Positions 1-7,923 of a stretch of 64,000 bases of DNA are shown here, in pieces (position 1 is the first letter of the stretch; each line of letters opens with the position of its first letter). A program made the position numbers and the translations under genes. Below the pieces are notes generated by a model that saw only the letters and a list, made by a program, of their open reading frames with translations, ran no database searches and was not told the DNA's origin. The DNA is from Hyphomonadaceae bacterium TMED5 (GTDB lineage Bacteria > Pseudomonadota > Alphaproteobacteria > Caulobacterales > Hyphomonadaceae). The stretch spans positions 1 to 64,000 of the forward strand of contig NHBK01000011.1 in NCBI GenBank assembly GCA_002173095.1, read 5' to 3'.

Positions 1-33
1 AATAATCTCTTCAGGCGTAGATCTCTTGCCCAT
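1..33 (-). CDS. Transposase OrfA, IS3-type, N-terminal 11 residues only
   Basis: The frame starting at the minus-strand ATG 33-31 reads MGKRSTPEEII and runs off the left edge. The basic start followed by TPEEII is the usual opening of IS3-family OrfA helix-turn-helix proteins, which bind the inverted repeats. Only eleven codons are visible, so intactness cannot be judged. The position just inside the putative inverted repeat supports the call. Confidence 0.6.
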   Translation of the reverse strand, partial: MGKRSTPEEII

Positions 34-99
34 GTCTCAGCTCCATATCTGAAGCCGGAACTAACTCAAATAATGGACCACTTTTCAGGGAGCAGACCA
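1..99 (-). mobile_element. Terminal fragment of an insertion sequence, probably IS3 family
   Basis: Read on the minus strand, the segment begins TGGTCTGCTCCCTGAAAAG, which has the TG start and purine/pyrimidine pattern of an IS3-type terminal inverted repeat. About 66 bases inside lies an ATG (31-33) opening a frame MGKRSTPEEII, typical of the first residues of IS3-family OrfA. The border is placed at base 99 because the plus strand there ends in CCA. The rest of the element, including its second inverted repeat and any target duplication, lies outside the window, so family and border are inferences. Confidence 0.65.
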
Positions 100-1011
100 G
101 AGACAGGATAAGTCCGGCAGGCCTGCATACGGATCGGGCCGTATGCCATAGCCGATATCTTCGAGTTTCGCAGACGCCAGATAGTGAAGCGTATTCACGT
201 CTTGCTGTTCCCCTCGGTCAAGCGCCGACGCCCAAAGCGCTTCCGGCGGGCAGAAATGTGCCAGCGGTGCAAAATTGAGCGGATTGGGGATTTGGTTCTC
301 ACCGCGCGCTGCAGCGCCATATTCGCGATGGGCCGTGCTCAGGGCAGGGGCCCTAGACACTCGCGCAGTCGGGTGTCCATGCCTTAAATCCTCCAGCGGG
401 CCATCTGAAAATTCAGAGGCGTAGATTCCCGTCTTCACGGCAATTGGCGGTTGAGGGACCACAACCCGCCGCGCCAGATTAAGCGCGAACCGGTCAGCGT
501 GTTCCAGCACATGGGAGAGAAGTTTCAGGCGGGCAAATAAATGCCCGGCGTCCACCAGCTGAAGACGATCCGGCAGAAAAGCGTAATGGCGCGCGCTGCG
601 GCGAATTTTACGTCCGCGCGCTTCAATGACAGGTGTCAGAACAGTGAAAGTGGGAAGGCGGGGCAGGTCGCGAAGCTGGTCGCGTAGGGCTTCATCCTCT
701 CGCTGGGCGAGGGATTTGTCGGCGGCGTTGCGGGCGGCGCGTGGCTTGTGAGGGGTGAACTGTCCCAGCGCAATGAGCTGCGCGGTGAGAAACAGGATGA
801 AACAGCGCAGCATATACTCCAGCCGTTTCACATGGTTGAGGCTTTCGGTCATGAAACGGCGCTGCATATGAGGGCGGATGGATTTGAGGCCCTCTGGCGG
901 GGCTTCGCAGTCGCCCTTTGCGCTATGATGCGTGCCCGCAATATAGCCCTTCAACCGGCGGGCAATTTCCAGCGGGTCATCAGAAGGCATATTGTCAGCG
1001 GCGTTCGACAT
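85..1011 (-). CDS. Unknown protein, C-terminus formed by the insertion sequence end
   Basis: This 308-residue frame starts at the ATG at 1011 and is not one I recognise. It has a single hydrophobic stretch near residues 68-84 and is otherwise rich in Arg, Ala and Pro, with no catalytic motif that I can name. The last residues, WSAP and the stop, are read from TGGTCTGCTCCCTGA, the terminal repeat of the adjoining insertion sequence. The original protein was therefore probably longer and has been truncated. There is no good ribosome binding site before the start. Whether the gene is still functional is unknown; it could be annotated as a pseudogene. Confidence 0.5.
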   Translation of the reverse strand: MSNAADNMPSDDPLEIARRLKGYIAGTHHSAKGDCEAPPEGLKSIRPHMQRRFMTESLNHVKRLEYMLRCFILFLTAQLIALGQFTPHKPRAARNAADKSLAQREDEALRDQLRDLPRLPTFTVLTPVIEARGRKIRRSARHYAFLPDRLQLVDAGHLFARLKLLSHVLEHADRFALNLARRVVVPQPPIAVKTGIYASEFSDGPLEDLRHGHPTARVSRAPALSTAHREYGAAARGENQIPNPLNFAPLAHFCPPEALWASALDRGEQQDVNTLHYLASAKLEDIGYGIRPDPYAGLPDLSCLWSAP

Positions 1012-1060
1012 GCCTTGAGTATGGGGTGGGAGAAACGGCGTTGGATTGTTTTTTGGAGTG

Positions 1061-1087
1061 AATATGTAATATTGTTATTTACATATT
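1061..1087. promoter_or_regulatory. Perfect 9-bp palindrome, putative operator
   Basis: AATATGTAA (1061-1069) and TTACATATT (1079-1087) are exact reverse complements separated by 9 bases in an AT-rich stretch, 41 bases before the start of the DUF7662/ribbon-helix-helix gene. The size and position fit a dimeric repressor site. Autoregulation by the downstream protein is an inference from its ribbon-helix-helix-like C-terminus. Confidence 0.45.
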
Positions 1088-1128
1088 AAATATGATTCGT
1101 AGTAATCCACTAAATCATGGAGTTACAT

Positions 1129-1569
1129 ATGTCCAAATACGCCCCTCTCGCAGAGTTCTTAGCTGACAAGCGCGGAAACGAGATTCCAGTGACCTTCGAA
1201 GAAATTGAACGTTTCCTCGGTTTTACGCTTCCGCCAAGTTGTCAGTACCCAGCCTGGTGGTCGAATAATCGGAGTAATTCGGTGATGACAAATGTCTGGA
1301 TGGATGCGGGCTGGAAAACCAAAAACGTCGACATTGAGGGGCGTAAGCTTACTTTCGTGCGCATGTCGGAAAGCGAGCGCCAGGCCGAAAACGCATCAAA
1401 GGCAAAAGAAAAAGTATATGAAAACTCGCTTCCGGAAGCCGATTTAATGTTAGACTTAGGCCGGCTGGATAGCGTCTCTTTAGGGGTTCTTCGTGTGCTC
1501 GCTCGTCGCAATAAGTGGTCAGTTCAGGATGAAGTTTTGTCTCTGATTAAAGAAGCTCTGGAGGAATAA
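1129..1569 (+). CDS. DUF7662-like domain fused to a ribbon-helix-helix-like C-terminus
   Basis: The product is 146 residues from the ATG at 1129, chosen over the ATG four codons upstream because GGAG lies 6 bases before it. Residues 1-75 match the DUF7662 pattern: YAPLAEFLADK, an acidic E-I-E-R-FLG segment, LPPS, AWWSNNRS, then a beta strand ending LTFVR. Residues 105-146 read like an Arc/FitA-type ribbon-helix-helix: a short strand (DLGRLD), a helix (LGVLRVLARR), NKWSV, and a second helix (DEVLSLIKEALEE). The function of DUF7662 is unknown to me. The following gene starts one base after the stop, so the two form an operon. The upstream palindrome suggests DNA binding and autoregulation, which is inference. 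Confidence 0.7.
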   Translation: MSKYAPLAEFLADKRGNEIPVTFEEIERFLGFTLPPSCQYPAWWSNNRSNSVMTNVWMDAGWKTKNVDIEGRKLTFVRMSESERQAENASKAKEKVYENSLPEADLMLDLGRLDSVSLGVLRVLARRNKWSVQDEVLSLIKEALEE

Positions 1570-1570
1570 A

Positions 1571-1783
1571 ATGACAGTTTTGGAGAGAGTTGAGCAGGTG
1601 CTTGCAAGTGTCCGCCCATCCGCAATCTGCGACGATTGTATGGTGCATAAAGTCAAGGTTGCGCGGCGTCAGCATACGAATAAAAAGTCCAGGACTTTAG
1701 CAGAACGCCCGGGATATTCTCGTGCTGTAGGGACCTGCGCCTCATGTCATTCGACGAATAAATTGGTCGTATGGAAAAAGTGA
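1571..1783 (+). CDS. Small zinc-ribbon-like protein
   Basis: This 70-residue protein starts one base after the stop of the upstream gene, so the two are translationally linked. It carries CDDC near residues 20-23 and CASC near residues 56-59. These pairs would form a four-cysteine zinc site with a basic linker (KVKVARRQHTNKKSR) between them. I do not recognise a family. Short helical N-terminus, zinc ribbon and basic charge are compatible with nucleic-acid or protein binding. Partnership with the DUF7662/RHH protein is inferred from the one-base spacing only. Confidence 0.6.
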   Translation: MTVLERVEQVLASVRPSAICDDCMVHKVKVARRQHTNKKSRTLAERPGYSRAVGTCASCHSTNKLVVWKK

Positions 1784-1824
1784 CTGCCGCTGGATTGAGT
1801 GAGGTAGTTCTGGTCAGGGGAAGC

Positions 1825-2223
1825 CTAGGTAATCGGCTGCTGGCTTTCTTCGCGGCGACTTAGCCAATATCCAAATAAACCACACGTCAGAATGCCGATA
1901 TTGCCTGCAAAATCGAGTACCATCCACTGCGTGAACATTTGGGACACATACACGAAATACCAGTTGAACGCGAAGAAGGGCAGAGACCCGACGAGCCCGA
2001 AAATTAGGAAGGTTCTGGGCGTGAATTGCGACAGAGCGATCACGAGCCCACCCAAAACGGCCTGAGCCCCAAAGCAGCCGAGCAGCAATGCCGATGTTGC
2101 GGAGAGATGTTGATATTCCGGTCTGAGGACCAGGCGTTCAACAGAGTGAGGCGCGATCAGGCACCACCCGCCGAGCCCCAGAAAAATCGCCGCCAATGCA
2201 TACTGAATGTGTTTCGACTTCAT
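1825..2223 (-). CDS. Small four-helix membrane protein, unknown function
   Basis: The 132-residue product has four hydrophobic stretches, near residues 8-26, 42-62, 70-90 and 98-118, with short charged ends, so it is an inner-membrane protein. The start is preceded on the minus strand by a GAGCC sequence, a weak ribosome binding site. It resembles the many small uncharacterised membrane proteins of alphaproteobacteria, and I cannot assign a function. It lies 99 bases downstream of uvrD on the same strand and could be read through from it. Confidence 0.65.
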   Translation of the reverse strand: MKSKHIQYALAAIFLGLGGWCLIAPHSVERLVLRPEYQHLSATSALLLGCFGAQAVLGGLVIALSQFTPRTFLIFGLVGSLPFFAFNWYFVYVSQMFTQWMVLDFAGNIGILTCGLFGYWLSRREESQQPIT

Positions 2224-2322
2224 CGTAGGCTCCTCAACGCAAGCATTTGCGCAGAGGCCATGCGCGACGTTTATTGTAGCGTCTGCGGTGCGTTACGACA
2301 TGCGTCTAATGCACCCTGCGGG

Positions 2323-4638
2323 CTAAGCCGCTTCCAAAAACGTCGCGATGACCTTTTTTGTGCCGGCTTTTTCAAAGTCGACCGTCATTTTCGCGCCTTC
2401 AATCTGTTCCACGCGGCCATAGCCGAATTTGAAGTGGAAGACGCGCTGACCAATGGAAAACGCAGATTTACCGGGCGCAGAGGAGGCGATGAGTTCAGCT
2501 TTGCCATCAATCACAGGTGGGGAGGAGCGCTTGCGATCAGTATTCTTCATGCGCTGCCAGCCGGGTGAGGAATAGGTGCTGCGCTCGCCCAGATCTTCGA
2601 ACGTGTCGCTGGTGGAGCCAAAGCCCGCTTCACCAAAGCCCTGACGCTGGCCATAGCCTGTCTCTGACACGGCCTCGACATTTTCATGCGGCAATTCATC
2701 AACGAAACGGGATGGGATAACCGACTGCCAGCGGCCATAAATCTGGCGATTGGCGACGAAGGAAATGCGGCAGCTTTGCCGTGCGCGGGTAATGCCCACA
2801 TAGGCAAGGCGGCGTTCTTCCTCGAGCCCTTTATTGCCGGTTTCATCGATGGAGCGTTTGGACGGAAAGACTTCCTCTTCCCAGCCCGGCAGGAAGACGA
2901 GCGGCCATTCAAGGCCCTTCGCCGCGTGCAGAGTGAGGATTTGAACTTCATCTTCATTGCCGCCATCGACCGTGGTGTCCATGACCAGCTGGACGTGTTC
3001 CAGAAAGGCCGCCAGGCTGTCGAACTGGCCCATGGCGCTGACAAGCTCTTTCAGGTTGTCGAGCCGGGTGGCCGCCTGTGGGCTGCGGTCTGCGCGCAGC
3101 ATGTCTGTATAGCCGGATTCTTCGAGGATTTGCTCGGCCAGTTCGGTATGGCTCTCGCCCGCATGATGTTTGTCACGCCACATATCCAGATGGTTCATGA
3201 AGCTGGTCAGGCCGCGTTTTGCCGGGCCTTTGACCTCATCCGTCTGGAGAACCATGCGGCAGATGGTAGAGAGCGAGCGGCCATCGCCGCGCGCAATCGC
3301 CTGCAGCTTTTGCAGTGTGGTTGCACCCACGCCGCGCTTGGGCTGGTTCACCACGCGCTCAAAGGCGAGGTCATCATCCTCAGAACGGATCAGGCGGAAA
3401 TAGGCCATGGCATCGCGGATTTCAGCGCGCTCGAAGAAGCGCGGGCCCCCAATCACGCGATAGGGAATGCCCAGCATGATGAAGCGTTCCTCAAAGGCCC
3501 GCATCTGCCATGAGGCGCGCACGAGCACGGCGCAATCAGCCAGCTGGCCACCGCCGCGCTGCCATTGTTCAATGTCATCACCGATCAGGCGGGCCTCGGC
3601 TTCGCCATCCCAAAGGCCACGCAGTTTGACCTTTTCGCCCTTGTCGTCTTCGGTCCAGAGCGTCTTGCCGAGCCGGCCCTGATTGGCCGTGATAAGGTGA
3701 GAGGCGGCGGCGAGAATATTGCCGGTGGAACGGTAATTGCGCTCAAGGCGAATGACTTCAGCGCCGTCGAAATCCTGTTCGAATTTCAGGATATTTGTGA
3801 CTTCCGCTCCGCGCCAGCCATAGATGGACTGGTCGTCATCGCCCACGCAGCAGATATTGCCCGTGCCGCGCGCCAGAAGGCGCAGCCAAAGATATTGGGC
3901 GATATTGGTATCCTGATACTCGTCCACGAGGATGTAGCGGAACTGGTTGAGGTAATCTTCCAGCACATCCGGGTTTTCCTGAAACAGACGGATGGTGAGC
4001 AGAAGAAGATCGCCAAAATCGCACGCATTCAGAACAGACAGACGGCGCTGATAAATATCGTATAGGCGAATGCCTTTGCCATCTGCGAATTGATAGGCCT
4101 CATCCTGAGGGACTTTTGCAGGCAGAAGCGCGCGGTTCTTCCAGCCATCAATCAGGCTGGCGAAATAGCGCGGCGTCCAGCGTTTCGGGTCGATGCCCTC
4201 GGCTTCGATAATCTGTTTGCAGAGGCGGATCTGGTCATCTGTATCGATGATGGTGAAGGTGGATTTCAGATCCACCAGCTCTGCATGGCGGCGCAGGATT
4301 TGCGCAGAAATTGAGTGGAATGTGCCGAGCCAGCGCAGGCCCTCACCTTCATTGCCGATGAGGTTCATGGCGCGCTCTCGCATTTCGCGGGCGGCCTTAT
4401 TCGTGAAGGTCACGCACAAGGTCTGCCAGGGTTTAGCCCGGCCAGTGCGAATGATGTGCGCAAGGCGTGTCGTCAGAACGCGTGTCTTACCCGTACCTGC
4501 GCCCGCCAGAACCAGAAGCGGGCCTTCTATGGTCTCTACGGCTTTGCGCTGTTCAGGGTTCAACCCTTCAAGATAATCAGCGGGACCAGCCGATGGGCGG
4601 GCCATAGCCATTTGGGAAAGCGGGATATTCTCTGACAT
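2323..4638 (-). CDS. uvrD: UvrD/PcrA-type 3'-5' DNA helicase
   Basis: This 771-residue protein is a complete superfamily 1A helicase. Walker A is AGAGTGKT (residues 45-52), motif II is DEYQDTN, and motif III is GDDDQSIYGWRGAE. Motif IV (LERNYRST), motif V (TLHAAKGLEWP) and motif VI (RRLAYVGITRAR) are present. The C-terminus has the Tudor-like segment (GQRVFHFKFGYGRV) seen in UvrD/PcrA/Rep relatives that contacts RNA polymerase or DNA. UvrD removes UvrC and oligonucleotides in nucleotide excision repair and acts in mismatch repair. Length is slightly above E. coli UvrD. The gene appears monocistronic on the minus strand. Rep and UvrD are hard to separate by eye, but the C-terminal segment favours UvrD/PcrA. 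Confidence 0.95.
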   Translation of the reverse strand: MSENIPLSQMAMARPSAGPADYLEGLNPEQRKAVETIEGPLLVLAGAGTGKTRVLTTRLAHIIRTGRAKPWQTLCVTFTNKAAREMRERAMNLIGNEGEGLRWLGTFHSISAQILRRHAELVDLKSTFTIIDTDDQIRLCKQIIEAEGIDPKRWTPRYFASLIDGWKNRALLPAKVPQDEAYQFADGKGIRLYDIYQRRLSVLNACDFGDLLLLTIRLFQENPDVLEDYLNQFRYILVDEYQDTNIAQYLWLRLLARGTGNICCVGDDDQSIYGWRGAEVTNILKFEQDFDGAEVIRLERNYRSTGNILAAASHLITANQGRLGKTLWTEDDKGEKVKLRGLWDGEAEARLIGDDIEQWQRGGGQLADCAVLVRASWQMRAFEERFIMLGIPYRVIGGPRFFERAEIRDAMAYFRLIRSEDDDLAFERVVNQPKRGVGATTLQKLQAIARGDGRSLSTICRMVLQTDEVKGPAKRGLTSFMNHLDMWRDKHHAGESHTELAEQILEESGYTDMLRADRSPQAATRLDNLKELVSAMGQFDSLAAFLEHVQLVMDTTVDGGNEDEVQILTLHAAKGLEWPLVFLPGWEEEVFPSKRSIDETGNKGLEEERRLAYVGITRARQSCRISFVANRQIYGRWQSVIPSRFVDELPHENVEAVSETGYGQRQGFGEAGFGSTSDTFEDLGERSTYSSPGWQRMKNTDRKRSSPPVIDGKAELIASSAPGKSAFSIGQRVFHFKFGYGRVEQIEGAKMTVDFEKAGTKKVIATFLEAA

Positions 4639-4724
4639 GCGTTAGGTACGATTTTCTTGGGGATGATTCGCGTTTCGTTCTACTCTAACATGGGGTGAGA
4701 ACGGGGAAAGTCACGCGCTGGATA

Positions 4725-5411
4725 TCAGCCGCCGATAAACCGGTCCTGAAGCCATAAAATGCTGGGATATGCCGCGATCCATGCGAGCACGAACCGGTTC
4801 AGCCCGAAGAAGATGGCATTGGACAGGTGAAAGCTCGCGGCCAGAATGAGAAACGGGATAAGCGTCCATTGTGAGGCGAGGCTGAGCGGGAATAACAGCT
4901 CGCAGATCATGACCAGCCAGCTGCCCGCCAGAAGCAGGGCTTTCTGATTGGCCAGTGCACGCAGGTTTTCCGCTACCGGATAGGCGGAAAAGGCGAACAC
5001 ATCGCGAAGCGCCCGGCCTGTGCGCCAGTCCGGATTTCTGATCTTCACCCAGCCTGAAATGAAATAGGAAAGCGTGAGCTGCAGCCCCAGATAGCCAAAG
5101 GCGAGCTCTTTCCAGCGTGGTTCTGGTAGGAAATGGGCGAGCGTCAGGCAGAAAAGAATGAGAAGACCCATCTTGTCGGACCCGCCATTATAGGGGCCCT
5201 CAAACCGGTGCAGGATGAGAATGGCAAGCCCACTCATGGCAAGGCACACCCATGGCGCATAAAATCCGGAAACGAGAGCCACACACAGCACTGCCCGTGC
5301 GCTAAACAGGAGGCGCTCTTTCCCGCCGGCCCAGACATGCTCCAGGCTTGGCAGGAATAGGGCGAGGCCGAGCAGGACTTCCGTCCAGCGCATAGCGAGG
5401 TCCAGCGTCAT
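4725..5411 (-). CDS. HTTM-domain membrane protein
   Basis: Starting at the ATG at 5411, which overlaps the upstream stop as ATGA, the product has 228 residues and about six hydrophobic helices. The pattern resembles the HTTM family (horizontally transferred transmembrane domain, related to the membrane part of vitamin K-dependent gamma-carboxylase), for example LSYFISGWVKIRNPDWRTG. Bacterial members are mostly uncharacterised, and the gamma-carboxylase lumenal domain is absent. The four-base overlap shows coupling to the 139-residue upstream protein. Longer starts would extend back inside that gene and are less likely. Confidence 0.7.
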   Translation of the reverse strand: MTLDLAMRWTEVLLGLALFLPSLEHVWAGGKERLLFSARAVLCVALVSGFYAPWVCLAMSGLAILILHRFEGPYNGGSDKMGLLILFCLTLAHFLPEPRWKELAFGYLGLQLTLSYFISGWVKIRNPDWRTGRALRDVFAFSAYPVAENLRALANQKALLLAGSWLVMICELLFPLSLASQWTLIPFLILAASFHLSNAIFFGLNRFVLAWIAAYPSILWLQDRFIGG

Positions 5412-5827
5412 GTCAGCGGCTCCGCTTCGGATACGCAGATGATCTCGTGCGTCAGCGTTTCGCCCTCGCGATGGATAAAGACCAGCCGAAAGCAAAAATG
5501 TGTGGCGCCCGCCGCGCCGCTGAGGTCGCGCTTCATGCGGGCGAAAATCTCACCGGCAGAATGCTCTGGCGTGATGCCTTGCGACAGCCGTTCGGCGCAG
5601 GAGACCAGAAACAGGCTTTCATTCCAGTGACGATTCCAGAATAGCCGCCTCACCATTGTTAAGACGGAGATTTTCTCTGGCCGGGGGCGGAAGGGTTGCC
5701 AGTCTGTGGGGGGCTCATCGCTGGCGCTTAGCAGCGCATATTCAATGCGCGGGGAGGGGGCTATTACGTCAAAGAAATTCCAGGACGGAATAAGCGCGGG
5801 CAGAATGAGCTGAACAGTGCGAAGCAT
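5408..5827 (-). CDS. Unknown protein coupled to the HTTM gene
   Basis: A 139-residue protein is read from the ATG at 5827, preceded by AAAAGG at 10 bases; an ATG pair at 5858-5860 would add 11 residues but has no ribosome binding site. The N-terminus LILPALIPSWNFFDVIAPSPRIEY is followed by a globular, arginine-rich region. I do not know a named family. The gene ends inside the start of the HTTM gene (ATGA overlap), so the two proteins are probably made together and may form a complex. Similar SWxFFD-type proteins are often found beside HTTM genes, but that is recollection, not a search result. Confidence 0.6.
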   Translation of the reverse strand: MLRTVQLILPALIPSWNFFDVIAPSPRIEYALLSASDEPPTDWQPFRPRPEKISVLTMVRRLFWNRHWNESLFLVSCAERLSQGITPEHSAGEIFARMKRDLSGAAGATHFCFRLVFIHREGETLTHEIICVSEAEPLT

Positions 5828-5905
5828 AAAGTGCAGGCCTTTTAAGGTCAGCGGCATCATGTTCTGCGCCGGTTAAGAGAAGCTTGTTGCTGGATTGGTC
5901 CTGCG

Positions 5906-6250
5906 TCAGTGGCCGCCAGATTTTGAGAACACATTGATGGTCACCACGCCAGCGATGATCAATGCGATGCCGATCAAGGCGGGAAGGTCGAGTGTCTGCT
6001 TGTAGAAAATGAGCCCGACCAGCGCGACGAGGATAATGCCAAGCCCGGCCCAGATCGCATAGGCAATGCCGAGCGGAATGCTGCGCAGCGCGACGGATAG
6101 GCAATAGAATGCTGCAATATAGCTTAGAATGGTGATGGCAGACGGGATGATCCGGGAGAACTGTTCGGAGCGTTGTAGAAAGGCTGTGCCCAGCACTTCA
6201 AACAGAATGGCCAGTCCAAGTGCGCCAAGTGAAAGCGTGCTAAACCCCAT
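5906..6250 (-). CDS. SMR-family small multidrug or guanidinium exporter
   Basis: The 114-residue protein has the four-helix layout of EmrE/Gdx-type small multidrug resistance proteins. The essential membrane glutamate lies in helix 1 (FEVLGT, Glu18, equal to EmrE Glu14), followed by AYAIWAGLG in helix 3, the dimer-contact and substrate region. These proteins work as antiparallel dimers in the inner membrane, exchanging protons for cationic drugs or guanidinium. The WAG rather than the Gdx signature favours an EmrE/QacE-like exporter, but the substrate cannot be read directly. The gene begins six bases after the ClC channel gene, so it is likely its operon partner. Confidence 0.88.
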   Translation of the reverse strand: MGFSTLSLGALGLAILFEVLGTAFLQRSEQFSRIIPSAITILSYIAAFYCLSVALRSIPLGIAYAIWAGLGIILVALVGLIFYKQTLDLPALIGIALIIAGVVTINVFSKSGGH

Positions 6251-6256
6251 TTTAGA

Positions 6257-7672
6257 TCAGAACCGGTCGACGCGGAGCTGTTTCTCGAACACGCCGCCGC
6301 CAAGCGTTGCCTGCACGATCACGGTCGCCATAGAGACCGAAATCAAAACGGCAGCTGAAGTTTCGTAAGAGCCTGTCAGCTCGAAGACGATCAGCGTGGT
6401 GGAAATCGGCGCGCCAAGCACAGCCCCTGAAATTGCGCCCATGCCGACCAGTGTGAAGAAGCTCTGCGCGAGGTCTCCATGACCGGTAAGGGCCGCCATG
6501 ACTGCACCGAACACGCCGCCAATCATCGCCCCCACAAAAATGGATGAGGAGAACACACCGCCGCCAAACCGCGCGCCAAGGCAAAGCGTGGTTGCCGCGA
6601 TTTTCGCAATGGCGAGGATCAGCATGAAAATGGCGCTATAGCCGGTCGCGATAGAGGTGGCCGTCGCTTCATATCCAACGCTCAGAACCTGCGGATAGGC
6701 GAGCGCAAAGACACCGATGATGAGACCGGCAATGGGCGGCAGCATCCAGTGTGGGATATTGATCTTGTCGGCAAACCGGCTGCCAACTGCCGGCGCAGCA
6801 ACCCATGCGCGGATCATGACAATGGCAAGGCCAGCGGCAATGAGGCCCATAAAGGGCGTGCCCAGCATGAAGATGATGGGTGGATTGTCGAAATTGGGCG
6901 GGTTGAATACCGCGTCATTGCCAAAGATGAGGCGGGTGACGAGCGAGCCGGACACGCTGGCCACGGCAATCGGCCCGATATCAGACGTGCGGTAGCGGCC
7001 CAGAACAACCTCGTGTGCAAAGAGGAGACCCGCAAGCGGTGCGTTGAACGAGCTGGCAACAGCTGCTGCCGCGCCACAGCCGAGCAGTGCGCGAATTTGA
7101 GCTGGCGTGAACTTCAGACGGTGGGCGAAAAAGCCAGACAGCACCGCGCCGATATGTACGGCAGGGCCCTCTCGGCCCGCACTCGCGCCAGAGCCAAGCG
7201 AGACAATTGCGAGGAGGAAGGTCTGAACACCATCTTTGAGGGACATGTGCATGGAATCGAGCGGGGTTGTGCGCCCCCGACGGTCCAAAACATGGCGACG
7301 CGCTTCGATCACATCGCGAATGCCACCAATGCGAGGGTCGCCCCGAATGCCAAGCTTCAAGCCAATATAAAGCAGCAGTGAGACAATAAACCCGCCAATA
7401 ACGGGAATTAGAAGTGCGCGCAGCGGGTGGAGCTGAGTGACGGCGCTGGTGATACGCTCGTTTTCTGCGCCGAAGCCGATAAATTCAATACCGACAATAC
7501 AGGCGCGAAGCCCGGCCATCGCCAGGCCGACCAGCAGTCCGCAAAACAGAGCCAGCGTCCAGACTTTTGCCTCAGATAACAGGTTACGACGGCTGTAACG
7601 CGTGACCATCGCTTTAGATTGCGAGGCGCGTTTCTTGATATCTTCCGTCAAAGAGCTGTTTGGAGAGTCCAT
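6257..7672 (-). CDS. ClC-family chloride channel or H+/Cl- antiporter
   Basis: The 471-residue protein contains the ClC selectivity segment LGSGASAGREGP (about residues 159-170), including the gating glutamate Glu168, and a second loop GARFGGGVFSSSIF near residue 360. About ten to twelve hydrophobic helices follow a 35-residue charged cytoplasmic N-terminus. ClC proteins are membrane dimers that move chloride, often exchanging it for protons in acid resistance. No CBS domains are present. The canonical Gly-x-Phe-x-Pro loop lacks its proline here, as in ClcB-like members, so transport stoichiometry cannot be predicted. The SMR exporter gene follows directly. Confidence 0.9.
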   Translation of the reverse strand: MDSPNSSLTEDIKKRASQSKAMVTRYSRRNLLSEAKVWTLALFCGLLVGLAMAGLRACIVGIEFIGFGAENERITSAVTQLHPLRALLIPVIGGFIVSLLLYIGLKLGIRGDPRIGGIRDVIEARRHVLDRRGRTTPLDSMHMSLKDGVQTFLLAIVSLGSGASAGREGPAVHIGAVLSGFFAHRLKFTPAQIRALLGCGAAAAVASSFNAPLAGLLFAHEVVLGRYRTSDIGPIAVASVSGSLVTRLIFGNDAVFNPPNFDNPPIIFMLGTPFMGLIAAGLAIVMIRAWVAAPAVGSRFADKINIPHWMLPPIAGLIIGVFALAYPQVLSVGYEATATSIATGYSAIFMLILAIAKIAATTLCLGARFGGGVFSSSIFVGAMIGGVFGAVMAALTGHGDLAQSFFTLVGMGAISGAVLGAPISTTLIVFELTGSYETSAAVLISVSMATVIVQATLGGGVFEKQLRVDRF

Positions 7673-7923
7673 GGCCCCAAAAACGCCTCTTACGCAGTAA
7701 AATCAAGGAGCCATCATCAGTAATTTTACAGTATGCCTCACAACTTGATGTGAGCGCTGCCTTTCCGGCAAAAATCACAGTTTTCAGAAGCAGTTCACCC
7801 GCGCCTGAAACATTCCCGTCAAGGGTTTGAACTGGGGAATATCATTCGCGCACTGAACGAACCCCATTGTGTCATCGCGATCGGGTCGCTAACTAAAGGC
7901 AAGGATACGGAGCATTTTAGCCC

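Noticed and set aside
748-1089. Plus-strand open frame of 113 codons
   Set aside because: It lies antisense to the 308-residue gene, has no ribosome binding site and its product looks like out-of-frame translation.
2686-3513. Plus-strand frame of 275 codons inside uvrD
   Set aside because: It is antisense to a clear helicase gene with all motifs intact; such long shadow frames are expected in GC-rich coding DNA.
7690-7735. GTAAAAT...ATTTTAC repeat between the ClC channel and sspB
   Set aside because: The arms are short, AT-rich and widely spaced, so chance is likely and no function could be argued.
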